Source: Flavobacteriales bacterium (lineage in GTDB: Bacteria; Bacteroidota; Bacteroidia; Flavobacteriales_E; Vicingaceae). From it: DNA of 64,000 nucleotides. Positions 26,138 through 35,003 of this stretch are shown piece by piece. The stretch is from assembly GCA_026196775.1 (NCBI GenBank), contig JAPHUD010000021.1, positions 1 through 64,000 on the forward strand, read 5' to 3'. Position numbers and translations under genes: made by a program. Each line of letters opens with the position of its first letter. The first letter of the stretch is position 1. The notes below the pieces were generated by a model, which was given only the letters and a program-made list of their open reading frames with translations, was not told where the DNA came from and made no database searches.

Positions 26138-28601
26138 TTCATATAGAACAACTTATCTTTTAAAAAAAATTCTATGGGTAGCATTTTTCATGCTGCCCTT
26201 ATTTGTTTCTGCACAAAACAAAGGAACATTATCTGGTACAGTAAAAAGCAATACCAACGAAAAATTACCATTTTCTAGTATTTACATTAAAGAGCTGAAT
26301 GTTGCTACTCAAACTAATGACAATGGCAATTACCAAATAAAAAATATTCCTTACGGTAATTATACTATTGAATTTAGTTTTCTAGGGTACGAAAAACAAG
26401 TACATCAAATTATAATTTCCAAACCTGAAACTAAGTTAAATGCACAATTAAAAAATAAAGTTGAAAACCTTACCGAGTTTGAGGTAGAAGGCGAAAATGA
26501 GAATGTTGGTACGATAAGAAGAATGCAATCTATTGATGGGGTTATTTTAAGTGAAGGAAAAAAAAGTGAAGTAATTGTTTTAGACCAGATTAATGCAAAT
26601 AAAGCAACTAACCAAGGAAGACAAATTTATTCGAGAATACCCGGTCTTAATATTTGGGAAAGTGATGGAGCCGGATTACAATTAGGAATTGGTGGTAGAG
26701 GCTTGAATCCGAGTAGGTCATCTAACTTTAATACTCGACAAAATGGTTATGATATTAGTGCAGATGCGTTGGGTTATCCAGAAAGTTATTACACTCCTCC
26801 AGCAGAAGCAATAAAAGAAATTCAGTTTTTAAGAGGAGCTGCTTCTTTACAGTTTGGAACTCAATTTGGTGGACTGCTTAATTTTAAATTACATGATGGT
26901 CCTATAGACAAGGATTTTGAATTAACTTATCGAATAACAAAAGGCTCGTTTGGCTTGAGTAATTCCTTTATTAGTAATGCTTTTAAAGAAGGTGCATGGA
27001 AAGGTTATGGCTATTTTCAATTAAAAAAAGGAAATGAATTTCGTCCAAACTCAGGTTTTGAAGTCTATACAGGAGCTATCAATATTACTAACCAAATAAG
27101 CGAAAAAACATCTTGGAATTTACAATATACCAAACTTTACTATTTGGCACAACAGCCAGGAGGATTAACCGATAAAGAATTTTATGATAATCCTTACCAA
27201 TCTAAAAGAGCTAGAAACTGGTTTGAAGTAGATTGGAATTTATTTGCAGCATCACTAACACATGAATTTAATGCGAAAACTAAAGTGAAAACACAATTTT
27301 TTGGATTGCATGCCTCAAGAAAAGCACTTGGTATTTTGGGGAATATTAGTCGTCCTGATTTTGAAGGTGATCCCAGAGATTTAATTGTCGGTGAATTTCA
27401 AAATTTTGGAAATGAAACAAGATTGATTAATGTTTATTCGGTAAAAAATAACCAGTGGGCTTTTGTTATTGGTGGAAGATATTATCAAGGCTTTAATAGA
27501 AGCCGACAAGGAAATGCAGACACTACTTCAATGCCGAATTTTACTTATGTAAATCCTGATAATTTAGAGGGCTCAGATTACCGTTTTCCAAGTAGAAATT
27601 ATGCCGCTTTTGCAGAACATATTTTCAGATTTAAAAACCTGAGTATTACTCCTGGAGTTAGGTTTGAATACATCAATACAAATGCAAATGGAACTTTTAG
27701 AGAAGTTGTTTATGACTTGGCAAACAACCCTATTTTTGATACTACTTTTACTGAAAATAGAAGCAGTACACGTTCTTTTGTTATTGGTGGAATCGGCTTA
27801 AATTACAAAATTAAAAACACGGTTGATATCTACTCAAACTTCACGCAAAACTACAGAAGTATCAATTTTGCTGACATGCAAATAGTTAATAGAAACTTTA
27901 GAATAGATCCTGATTTAAAAGATGAAACAGGCTATAATTTTGATGTTGGAGTAAGAGGAATAATATCTAAAAAATTAAGTTTCGATGTTTCGGGATTTGT
28001 TTTATTGTATGATAATAGAATTGGAAGTATTGATAAAATTGACGAAAGTACTTTTATACCATATAGATATAGAACTAATATTTCTGAGGCTGTTATAAAA
28101 GGTGTGGAATCAACTATAGAAGTAGATGTTTGGAGGTTGGCTTTTTCTGATACTTCTAAAGTATCATTAACAACTTTTGTTAACCTTTCACTAATAGACG
28201 CAAGATATGTTAACTCTCAAAGTGCGGCATTCAATAATAAATTAGTAGAGTTTGTACCCCCAATTAATTTTAAAACAGGCGTCACTTTTGGAACAAAAAA
28301 CTTTGCAATCAGTTATCAATATACTTATGTACACGAACATTATACAGATGCAACCAATGCAGGAAAAGCTGCTGATGGAAGCCTTGTTTTTATTCCAACA
28401 GCCATTGTAGGAACAATTCCATCCTATTCAGTTATGGACTTGTCTTTACGCTATACCTATGAGGTGTTTCAATTTGAATTTGGCGTGAATAACCTTACAA
28501 ACAATTTGTATTTTACTCGTAGAGCAACAGGATACCCAGGGCCAGGAATTATTCCTTCTCCCGTAAGAAATTACTATTTTACATTACAAATAAGAATATA
28601 A
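26124..28601 (+). CDS. TonB-dependent outer-membrane receptor (Fe-siderophore type)
   Basis: An 825-residue receptor. A signal peptide ends near FVSAQ (about residue 30). A carboxypeptidase-regulatory-like domain (about 35-115: GTLSGTVKSNTNEKLPFSS) precedes the plug (about 130-245, with IRRMQ...RIPGLNIWESDG and IKEIQFLRGAASLQFG). The 22-strand barrel runs to a C-terminal aromatic strand (YYFTLQIRI). The plug style is that of FecA-like ferric-citrate or siderophore receptors. The start codon overlaps the imelysin gene, so the three proteins (DUF4856, imelysin, receptor) are most likely produced together as an iron-uptake system. Substrate identity is inferred from context only. Confidence 0.9.
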   Translation: MMEIDSYRTTYLLKKILWVAFFMLPLFVSAQNKGTLSGTVKSNTNEKLPFSSIYIKELNVATQTNDNGNYQIKNIPYGNYTIEFSFLGYEKQVHQIIISKPETKLNAQLKNKVENLTEFEVEGENENVGTIRRMQSIDGVILSEGKKSEVIVLDQINANKATNQGRQIYSRIPGLNIWESDGAGLQLGIGGRGLNPSRSSNFNTRQNGYDISADALGYPESYYTPPAEAIKEIQFLRGAASLQFGTQFGGLLNFKLHDGPIDKDFELTYRITKGSFGLSNSFISNAFKEGAWKGYGYFQLKKGNEFRPNSGFEVYTGAINITNQISEKTSWNLQYTKLYYLAQQPGGLTDKEFYDNPYQSKRARNWFEVDWNLFAASLTHEFNAKTKVKTQFFGLHASRKALGILGNISRPDFEGDPRDLIVGEFQNFGNETRLINVYSVKNNQWAFVIGGRYYQGFNRSRQGNADTTSMPNFTYVNPDNLEGSDYRFPSRNYAAFAEHIFRFKNLSITPGVRFEYINTNANGTFREVVYDLANNPIFDTTFTENRSSTRSFVIGGIGLNYKIKNTVDIYSNFTQNYRSINFADMQIVNRNFRIDPDLKDETGYNFDVGVRGIISKKLSFDVSGFVLLYDNRIGSIDKIDESTFIPYRYRTNISEAVIKGVESTIEVDVWRLAFSDTSKVSLTTFVNLSLIDARYVNSQSAAFNNKLVEFVPPINFKTGVTFGTKNFAISYQYTYVHEHYTDATNAGKAADGSLVFIPTAIVGTIPSYSVMDLSLRYTYEVFQFEFGVNNLTNNLYFTRRATGYPGPGIIPSPVRNYYFTLQIRI

Positions 28602-28632
28602 TTAACTTTGAGGAATAAAACATTTAGTCTTC

Positions 28633-29076
28633 ATGTATAAAATCGTTATCATACTTCATGTACTAGCAGCAACTATTTGGGTGGGAGGACACTTGTTTCT
28701 GGCGGTAATATTATTACCAAATATTCTAAAAAATAAAGATTTTAAAGGCTTATTAGATTTTGAAAGAAAATTTGAAAAAATAGGAATACCAGCTTTATTG
28801 GTTCAAGTAATAACTGGGCTTTACTTAGCACACTATTTTTTGCCAGATGTTAAAAGTTGGTTTTTGTTTGAGGGACATTTAGCGACACATATAGGTTTAA
28901 AATTACTTTTATTATTGGCTACAATATTATTAGCAATTAATGCCAATTTTAGGCTTATACCTAATATCGAAAAAGGAAACAACTTAAAAATAATGGCAGT
29001 GCACATTATTTTAGTAACACTTTTTTCTATACTTTTTTTAGTTGTAGGAATGAGTGTGAGACTAGATGTTATCTAG
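28633..29076 (+). CDS. CopD-like small membrane protein
   Basis: A 147-residue protein with four predicted transmembrane helices, starting MYKIVIILHVLAATIWVGGH; a His/Trp-containing first helix of this kind is characteristic of CopD-type and related haem/copper membrane proteins. Further histidines lie in LAHYF and HLATHIG. It begins 31 bases after the TonB receptor gene and is probably the last member of that operon. A role in inner-membrane transport or redox of the imported metal is possible but not shown by the sequence. Confidence 0.75.
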   Translation: MYKIVIILHVLAATIWVGGHLFLAVILLPNILKNKDFKGLLDFERKFEKIGIPALLVQVITGLYLAHYFLPDVKSWFLFEGHLATHIGLKLLLLLATILLAINANFRLIPNIEKGNNLKIMAVHIILVTLFSILFLVVGMSVRLDVI

Positions 29077-29145
29077 CACAATAACAAAGATTTGTAGGGG
29101 TAAAAAATAGTTGTTATTATTTTTTTTCTAATACTAATATTTTCT

Positions 29146-29153
29146 TACATTTG
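29146..29153 (+). promoter_or_regulatory. Candidate -7 box TACATTTG for prs-rplY-pth
   Basis: TACATTTG matches TAnnTTTG 26 bases upstream of prs, in the TTTGCAGCC setting common before translation-related operons of Bacteroidota. Confidence 0.55.
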
Positions 29154-29179
29154 CAGCCCTTAAAAAACGACTGAATTTT

Positions 29180-30115
29180 ATGTCTGAAGCAAAAGTAAAA
29201 TTATTTGCCGGTAGAGCATCAATGGAATTAGCTAATAAAATAGCTGATTCTTATGGTATTCCATTGGGTAATGTTATTATCAATACTTTTAGTGATGGTG
29301 AATTTCAACCATCATTTGAAGAATCGGTAAGAGGCTCAGATGTGTTTATAATTCAGTCAACTTTTCCACCTGCCGATAATTTAATGGAACTTCTAATGAT
29401 GATAGATGCTGCCAAAAGAGCATCTGCCAGAAGGATAGTTGCTATTATTCCTTATTTTGGATTAGCTCGTCAGGATAGAAAAGACAAACCAAGAGTGCCA
29501 ATAGGGGCAAAATTGGTAGCTAATATGCTAGCCGCTGCTGGAGTTACTCGAATTATGACGATGGATCTACATGCCGATCAAATTCAAGGTTTCTTTGAGG
29601 TGCCTGTTGATCATCTTTTTGCATCTACTATATTTATACCTTATATAAAAAGCTTGAATTTAGAAAACTTAACCATGGCTTCTCCTGATATGGGAGGAAC
29701 TAAAAGAGCCAATGCTTATGCTAAATTTTTACAAGCTGAGGTAGCTGTTTGTTACAAACAAAGAAAAAAAGCCAATGTTATAGAAGATATGTTCTTAATT
29801 GGTGATGTTGAAGGAAAAGATGTAATTATAGTTGATGATATGGTGGATACCGCAGGAACTTTAGTAAAAGCTGCTGCTATAATGAAAGAAAAAGGAGCAT
29901 TAAGTGTAAGAGCTATTGCCACTCATCCAATATTATCTGGAGAAGCTTATGAAAGAATTGAAAATTCAGAGCTTACAGAATTAATTGTTACTGATTCTAT
30001 TCCTTTGTCTCAACAAAGTAGTAAAATAAAAGTTTTATCAGTAGCAGATTTATTTTCTCATATTATTAAAAAAGTATTTAATCACGAATCGATTAGTGAA
30101 TCATTCATTTACTAA
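29180..30115 (+). CDS. prs: Ribose-phosphate pyrophosphokinase
   Basis: A 311-residue enzyme that makes PRPP from ribose 5-phosphate and ATP for nucleotide, His and Trp synthesis. Visible family signatures: FSDGEFQPSFEESVRG near the N terminus, the ATP-binding loop PYFGLARQDRK, MDLHADQIQGFF, and the PRPP-binding loop VIIVDDMVDTAGTL near residue 215. Normal length. It is followed 17 bases later by rplY and then pth, a common prs-rplY-pth arrangement in bacteria. Confidence 0.97.
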   Translation: MSEAKVKLFAGRASMELANKIADSYGIPLGNVIINTFSDGEFQPSFEESVRGSDVFIIQSTFPPADNLMELLMMIDAAKRASARRIVAIIPYFGLARQDRKDKPRVPIGAKLVANMLAAAGVTRIMTMDLHADQIQGFFEVPVDHLFASTIFIPYIKSLNLENLTMASPDMGGTKRANAYAKFLQAEVAVCYKQRKKANVIEDMFLIGDVEGKDVIIVDDMVDTAGTLVKAAAIMKEKGALSVRAIATHPILSGEAYERIENSELTELIVTDSIPLSQQSSKIKVLSVADLFSHIIKKVFNHESISESFIY

Positions 30116-30132
30116 TCTAAAACCAATAAATA

Positions 30133-30777
30133 ATGAAAACGATAGCAATAAGTGCAGTTAAAAGAACAGAAGTAGGTGCTTCAAACGCTAAGCAGGTTAG
30201 AAAGGAAGGGAATATTCCATGTAACCTTTACGGAGGAGAAGGAAATGTAAATTTCTTTGTAAATGAAATAGAATTTAATAAAATTATTAATTCACCAAAT
30301 GTTTACTTTGTAAACCTTGATATTGAAGGAAAAATAGTTAAAGCTATTATTAAGGAAGTTCAGTTTCATCCAGTATCAGATCAAACTTTACATGTAGATT
30401 TCCTAGAAGTTGCAGAAGATGCTCCTGTAAATGTAGTATTGCCAATTCAAACAACTGGCGTTTCTAAAGGAATTCTTGCTGGTGGTAAATTAAGAGTTGT
30501 TACAAGAAGATTAAGAGTTAGAGCTTTGCCAAAAGATTTGCCTGAATTTATTTCAGTAGATATTACTAAATTAAAAATCGGTCAATCAGTAAAAGTTGGT
30601 GAATTATCAGTTCCTGGATTAACTTTCTTAGATGCTGCTAATGCTGTAGTTGTTGCTGTTAAAACAAGTAGAGCTGCTGCTTCTGCTGCTTCTCAAGATG
30701 ATGAGGATGAAGAAGAAACAGCTGAAGGTGCAACTACAGAAGCAACTGCTGATGCAGAAGCAACTCCTGCTGAATAG
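30133..30777 (+). CDS. rplY: 50S ribosomal protein L25/general stress protein Ctc
   Basis: A 214-residue 5S-rRNA-binding ribosomal protein of the long CTC/TL5 type. The N-terminal L25 domain (1-95) has KRTEVGASNAKQVRKEGNIPCNLYGG, and the C-terminal TL5 domain (about 96-180) has LPIQTTGVSKGILAGG. A very acidic tail of about 25 residues (DDEDEEE plus Ala/Thr/Glu repeats) closes the protein, as in other Bacteroidota. It lies between prs and pth; the spacing to pth is 14 bases. Confidence 0.95.
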   Translation: MKTIAISAVKRTEVGASNAKQVRKEGNIPCNLYGGEGNVNFFVNEIEFNKIINSPNVYFVNLDIEGKIVKAIIKEVQFHPVSDQTLHVDFLEVAEDAPVNVVLPIQTTGVSKGILAGGKLRVVTRRLRVRALPKDLPEFISVDITKLKIGQSVKVGELSVPGLTFLDAANAVVVAVKTSRAAASAASQDDEDEEETAEGATTEATADAEATPAE

Positions 30778-30791
30778 TAAATGGTATTATT

Positions 30792-31355
30792 ATGAAGTAT
30801 TTAATTGTAGGCTTGGGCAACATTGGCTCTGAATACGAAAATACAAGACATAATATAGGTTTTAAAATAGTGGATGCCTTAGCTAAGGCATCCACTATTT
30901 TTTTTGAACCCAATAAGTTAGGGGAGACTGCAACACTAAAGTATAAAGGAAGGACTTTCATTTTGTTAAAACCTTCTACTTACATGAATTTAAGTGGAAA
31001 AGCAGTAAACTATTACCTCCAACAAGAAAAAATAAAACAAGAAAATTTATTGATTATTACCGATGATATTGCTATACCTTTTGGAACACTTAGGTTAAAG
31101 GGTAAGGGTAGTGACGGGGGGCATAATGGACTTAAAAGTATTATTCAGGTATTGGGTAATCAAGATTTTGCTCGATTACGTTTTGGCGTGGGAAGTGATT
31201 TTGTAAAAGGCAAACAAATTAATCATGTTTTAGGAGAATTTGCCCCAGAAGAACAAGTTCAACTTGATGAAAGACTAGAAAAAACTACGGCACTTATTAA
31301 AGCTTTTGGTACAATTGGTTTAGGAAGAACAATGAGCGAGTTTAATAATAAGTAA
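30792..31355 (+). CDS. pth: Aminoacyl-tRNA (peptidyl-tRNA) hydrolase
   Basis: A 187-residue enzyme that releases tRNA from prematurely dropped peptidyl-tRNA. Family residues are all there: the N-terminal VGLGNIGSEYENTRHNIGF with catalytic His, KPSTYMNLSGKAV, DDIAIPFGTLRLKGKG, and GSDGGHNGLKSI. It follows rplY closely and is the last gene before a 170-base gap. Codons 25-38 lie within a perfect 38-bp palindrome followed by eight T residues (see the separate entry), which looks like an intrinsic terminator inside the gene while the protein sequence there (KIVDALAKASTIFF) stays normal for the family. Confidence 0.95.
   Translation: MKYLIVGLGNIGSEYENTRHNIGFKIVDALAKASTIFFEPNKLGETATLKYKGRTFILLKPSTYMNLSGKAVNYYLQQEKIKQENLLIITDDIAIPFGTLRLKGKGSDGGHNGLKSIIQVLGNQDFARLRFGVGSDFVKGKQINHVLGEFAPEEQVQLDERLEKTTALIKAFGTIGLGRTMSEFNNK
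30864..30905 (+). terminator. Terminator-like perfect palindrome inside pth
   Basis: AAAATAGTGGATGCCTTAG (30864-30882) is followed directly by its exact reverse complement (30883-30901) and a run of eight T residues (30898-30905). As RNA it would form a 17-bp stem with a 4-base AGCT loop and a U-tract, the form of a Rho-independent terminator. It starts 73 bases into the pth coding sequence. Confidence 0.7.
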
Positions 31356-31528
31356 AATTAAGATTCCAAGGTTGAGTTATAAAAAAACATATTTTCAATA
31401 TGAATTGAAAAAAAAATCGTAATATTGTTATGCGTTTTTTCAGGTCAAAATTAAAAGAGTTCTTTTTTGTATCTGAAATATAATAAAAAAATTACCTAGA
31501 ACTCAGTTTAATATTTAAAATAAATAAA

Positions 31529-34261
31529 ATGAAAACTACACGCTTAGTATTATTGTTGCTTATTTCTTACTTGTTTCAAACAGTTGGTTTAAAAGCACAA
31601 CAAGAAGGAACTTTTAACTGTGGATCTGATGAAAAGAGAATGGAGTTAATAAATAAATATCCAGACATTCTCAAAAAAGAACAAGAATTAGAAAAATTTA
31701 CTGAAGAGTATATTAAAAATAAAAAGAATAATAAGAGTAGTAATCAAACTTATGTAATACCTGTAGTTTTTCATGTTTTACACGAATATGGTTCGGAAAA
31801 CATTTCTGATGCTCAAATATTTGATGCAATAAGAGTATTAAATGAAGATTTTTCAAAATCTAATGCTGACACCAGTTTAGTTATACCAGATTTTGACACA
31901 CTCATTGGTACTCCAAATATTGAATTTAGATTAGCTCAAATTGATGCTTTCGGTAATTGTACAAATGGTATTGATAGGATACATACCCATTTAACAAATA
32001 ATGCTGATAATGAATCAAAGCTAAATATTTGGGATAGAACTAAATATTTAAATATATGGGTTGTTAAAACTATAGGAGATACTCCAGGTACTGCAGGGTA
32101 TGCTCAATTTCCAGGTTCGGTTGATAACCCTTTTGGAATTTATATAGACGGAATAGTAGTATTACACAATTATGTTGGTGCTATTGGTACTTCAAACTCT
32201 TTTAGATCAAGAACCTTATCTCATGAAGTTGGTCATTGGATTAATTTAGCTCACCCTTGGGGATTTAATAATGACCCTGGGGTAGTTTGTGGTGATGACG
32301 GTGTTCATGATACACCAGAAACTAAAGGCTCTAATAATTGTGCTAACTTGTATAAAGCAGAGTGTACTATTTATAATATTGTAAAACCTTATATCTTTTC
32401 AGATGTAACAACTACTTCTGGTACAACCGACCCTACTACAGTTACTCCTGAAGTAGGTCTTGATTTTAGTAGTTTTTCTGCTGCAGGGGTATCTACTAAT
32501 CCAACAGACACTTCAAGATTTTCTTTTTCCAATTGGGGTTTAGGTGCTACGGATCAGGATACCAGCTATGCTAATTTAACAGGAAGCATAAATACATCAA
32601 AATATTATGAATTTACTGTTTCACCACAGTTAGGATACCTTATGACTATTCAAGACTTAACTTTTAAGATTCAACGTTCAGGAACAGGTGTGAGAACTTT
32701 TGCAGTTCGTTCCGATGCTGATAATTTTTCAAGTAATTTGGGAGGAGTGATTATTAATCCTTCACCAAATATTTCAATTAAACCAGGAAATATATTTTTT
32801 ATTAATAATGATACAACTAGTGTGATTGACGGATGTAGGGTTTCTGTGGCAGGTTCTAACTTTACAGATACTAAATCAACTCGAACTTTTCGTATTTATG
32901 CTTGGAATGCTGAAGACGCAAATGGAACTTTTTCACTTGATAGTATTTCTATTACAACAACTTCTTCTGTTATAGAAAATATTCAAAATTATATGGATTA
33001 TTCTTATTGTTCTCATATGTTTACTATAGGACAAGTTGATAGAATGCGTGCAGCACTTAATAGTAGTGTTAGTGGTAGAAATAACCTTTGGTCTCAAGCA
33101 AACCTTGTAGCAACAGGAACAGATGTGCCTAATCCAGTTAATAATTGTATTCCCGTAGCTGATTTTACAGCTAATCAAAGATTAATTTGTCAAGGAGATG
33201 TAGTAACGTTTACTGATGCTTCATGGAGAACAGATATTAATTCTGTAAATTGGACTTTTAATGGAGGGACACCTTCAACATCTTCTAATAGTACTCAATC
33301 CGTTACATTTAATAATTTATACTGGCAAGAAATATCAATAACTGCAACAGGAGCAGCAGGGTCAAACACAAAAACAAATCCATATTATATACATGTTTCA
33401 CCACCTTGGTCTCAGTACTCAGGAGCATTTTATGAAAGTTTTGAGAATTCAACTGCAAATCAATCATGGTTTTCTATAACTAATCAAAATAACGCTTCAA
33501 AATGGCAGCCTACGAGTTCTGCTGCAGCTACTGGATCTAATTCAATGTACTTAAATGCACATAGTGAACCAGTATATTTTCCTAACTATATACCAGGAAT
33601 TGGAAGAAATGATATTGATGCATTGATTAGTCCATCATTTGATTTATCTTCTGTTACTTCAGGTGTGTTAACATTTAAATTTTCAGCAGCAACTAGAGCT
33701 ACAGTTTTAGCAGATATTACTGAAGAGTTTAAAGTTTATGCTTCATTAAATTGTGGTAAATCTTGGTTGCCTTTAAGAACTATTCAAGGAATAGCATTAG
33801 CCAATGCTGGATCGCATAATAACCCATATTTTCCAACTACAAGTTCTCAATGGGAAACTGTAACAATTAACTTACAATCTATTCTACAAGTTAATAATGT
33901 TAGGTTTAAATTTGAGTACAAGAGTGGAAAAATGAGTAATAATTTCTTTTTAGATGATATTAATATTTCTGGAATTGTTGGAATTGATGAAAATGATACT
34001 GATAATTTTAATCTAAATACTTATCCTAATCCATTTAATGAAAGTACTACTGTTTCTTATAGATTAAATAAATCTCAAAATGTAACAATGAGAGTATATG
34101 ATTTATTAGGAAATGTTGTTTTAGATGTATTAAATGATAATCAAGCTCAAGGCGAACATACTTTGGTTATCAATAGAGGAAGTTTACAATCTGGAATTTA
34201 TTTACTTAAATTAACAGGAGATAACGGATTAGAAGTTAATAATAAAATTGTTATACAATAA
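31529..34261 (+). CDS. M43 (pappalysin-type) zinc metalloprotease, T9SS cargo
   Basis: A 910-residue secreted protease. Signal peptide at 1-24 (ending LKAQ). The catalytic domain (about 75-515) has HEVGHWINLAH at residues 232-242 (three zinc His plus Glu233) and the Met-turn NYMDYSYC near 486. Between them, at about 288-482, lies an extra beta-sandwich domain with RSGTGVRTFAVRSDADNF and FRIYAWNAEDANGTFSLDSI strands, a module usually found outside catalytic domains. A PKD domain follows (about 540-625), then a jelly-roll domain ending in FFLDDINIS, and the T9SS type A tail from about 828 (TYPNPFNESTTVSYRL). It should act on the cell surface or outside; substrate unknown. A terminator follows. 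Confidence 0.9.
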   Translation: MKTTRLVLLLLISYLFQTVGLKAQQEGTFNCGSDEKRMELINKYPDILKKEQELEKFTEEYIKNKKNNKSSNQTYVIPVVFHVLHEYGSENISDAQIFDAIRVLNEDFSKSNADTSLVIPDFDTLIGTPNIEFRLAQIDAFGNCTNGIDRIHTHLTNNADNESKLNIWDRTKYLNIWVVKTIGDTPGTAGYAQFPGSVDNPFGIYIDGIVVLHNYVGAIGTSNSFRSRTLSHEVGHWINLAHPWGFNNDPGVVCGDDGVHDTPETKGSNNCANLYKAECTIYNIVKPYIFSDVTTTSGTTDPTTVTPEVGLDFSSFSAAGVSTNPTDTSRFSFSNWGLGATDQDTSYANLTGSINTSKYYEFTVSPQLGYLMTIQDLTFKIQRSGTGVRTFAVRSDADNFSSNLGGVIINPSPNISIKPGNIFFINNDTTSVIDGCRVSVAGSNFTDTKSTRTFRIYAWNAEDANGTFSLDSISITTTSSVIENIQNYMDYSYCSHMFTIGQVDRMRAALNSSVSGRNNLWSQANLVATGTDVPNPVNNCIPVADFTANQRLICQGDVVTFTDASWRTDINSVNWTFNGGTPSTSSNSTQSVTFNNLYWQEISITATGAAGSNTKTNPYYIHVSPPWSQYSGAFYESFENSTANQSWFSITNQNNASKWQPTSSAAATGSNSMYLNAHSEPVYFPNYIPGIGRNDIDALISPSFDLSSVTSGVLTFKFSAATRATVLADITEEFKVYASLNCGKSWLPLRTIQGIALANAGSHNNPYFPTTSSQWETVTINLQSILQVNNVRFKFEYKSGKMSNNFFLDDINISGIVGIDENDTDNFNLNTYPNPFNESTTVSYRLNKSQNVTMRVYDLLGNVVLDVLNDNQAQGEHTLVINRGSLQSGIYLLKLTGDNGLEVNNKIVIQ

Positions 34262-34276
34262 TTCTGGATTAATATA

Positions 34277-34314
34277 AAAAAAAGCACGGGTAACTGTTAC
34301 TCGTGCTTTTTTTT
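34277..34314 (+). terminator. Rho-independent terminator after the M43 protease gene
   Basis: Arms AAAGCACGGGTAAC and GTTACTCGTGCTTT (one G-T wobble, minimal loop) flanked by an A-run and T8. Confidence 0.9.
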
Positions 34315-34385
34315 ATATAAAAGTCTAAGAACTATAATACTTGCATTTTTCTAATTTACAGGGGGTATAAAGTAAAAATTTACTA

Positions 34386-34916
34386 GTGAAAAAGATATTT
34401 AGCATATCGTTACTTCTTATTATTGCAATAGCAACTCTATTTCCTTTTGCTTATCTCAAAATGGAACGCAAAGCCATTAAAAAAGCCATTAAACATAAAA
34501 TTATTGCAGGAATCGATAAAGAAGAATTGGTGCTATTGGTTTTCCATAAAGATGAAGTTGATCAACAAGTAAAATGGAAACACAGCAAAGAATTTCAATA
34601 TAAAGGTGAAATGTATGATATAGTTGAGAAAGAACTTATCGGTAACGAAATACATTACTGGCTTTGGTGGGATAAAGAAGAAACAGCATTAAGCCAAAAA
34701 TTAGCAAATTTAGTGCGACAAAATTTTGCCCAAAATCCTTATCAGAATAATAAAAATCAGGTAATTACTCATTTTTTTAAAACACTTTATTTTTCAGGAA
34801 AAACTACTATACAATTAGATGTTGTGAAAAATGAAATTTCTCACTGTACATCTTATTCAGATAACTTTTCTTTATGGCAGCAATTGCCAATTACACCGCC
34901 ACCACAGCTTGGTTAA
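34386..34916 (+). CDS. Small membrane-anchored or secreted protein of unknown function
   Basis: A 176-residue protein starting at GTG (34386); no ATG is available before the conserved-looking region. It has an N-terminal hydrophobic helix (KIFSISLLLIIAIATLFPFAYL) that may be a signal anchor. The middle shows VLLVFHKDEVDQQVKWKHSKEF followed by YKGEMYDIVEKE and YWLWWDKEET, and it ends in PPPQLG. I do not recognise the family by name. It lies 87 bases before a haem-receptor-like TonB receptor gene in the same direction; small proteins at this place often belong to the same uptake locus, but no role can be assigned. Confidence 0.65.
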   Translation: MKKIFSISLLLIIAIATLFPFAYLKMERKAIKKAIKHKIIAGIDKEELVLLVFHKDEVDQQVKWKHSKEFQYKGEMYDIVEKELIGNEIHYWLWWDKEETALSQKLANLVRQNFAQNPYQNNKNQVITHFFKTLYFSGKTTIQLDVVKNEISHCTSYSDNFSLWQQLPITPPPQLG

Positions 34917-35003
34917 TTTTTTTCATTTCTTTTAATATTTTCATTGACAATTAACTAATGCCTAATGAAAATGTTTGTTGTTTAATAGTTTAAAAATTAA
35001 CAC

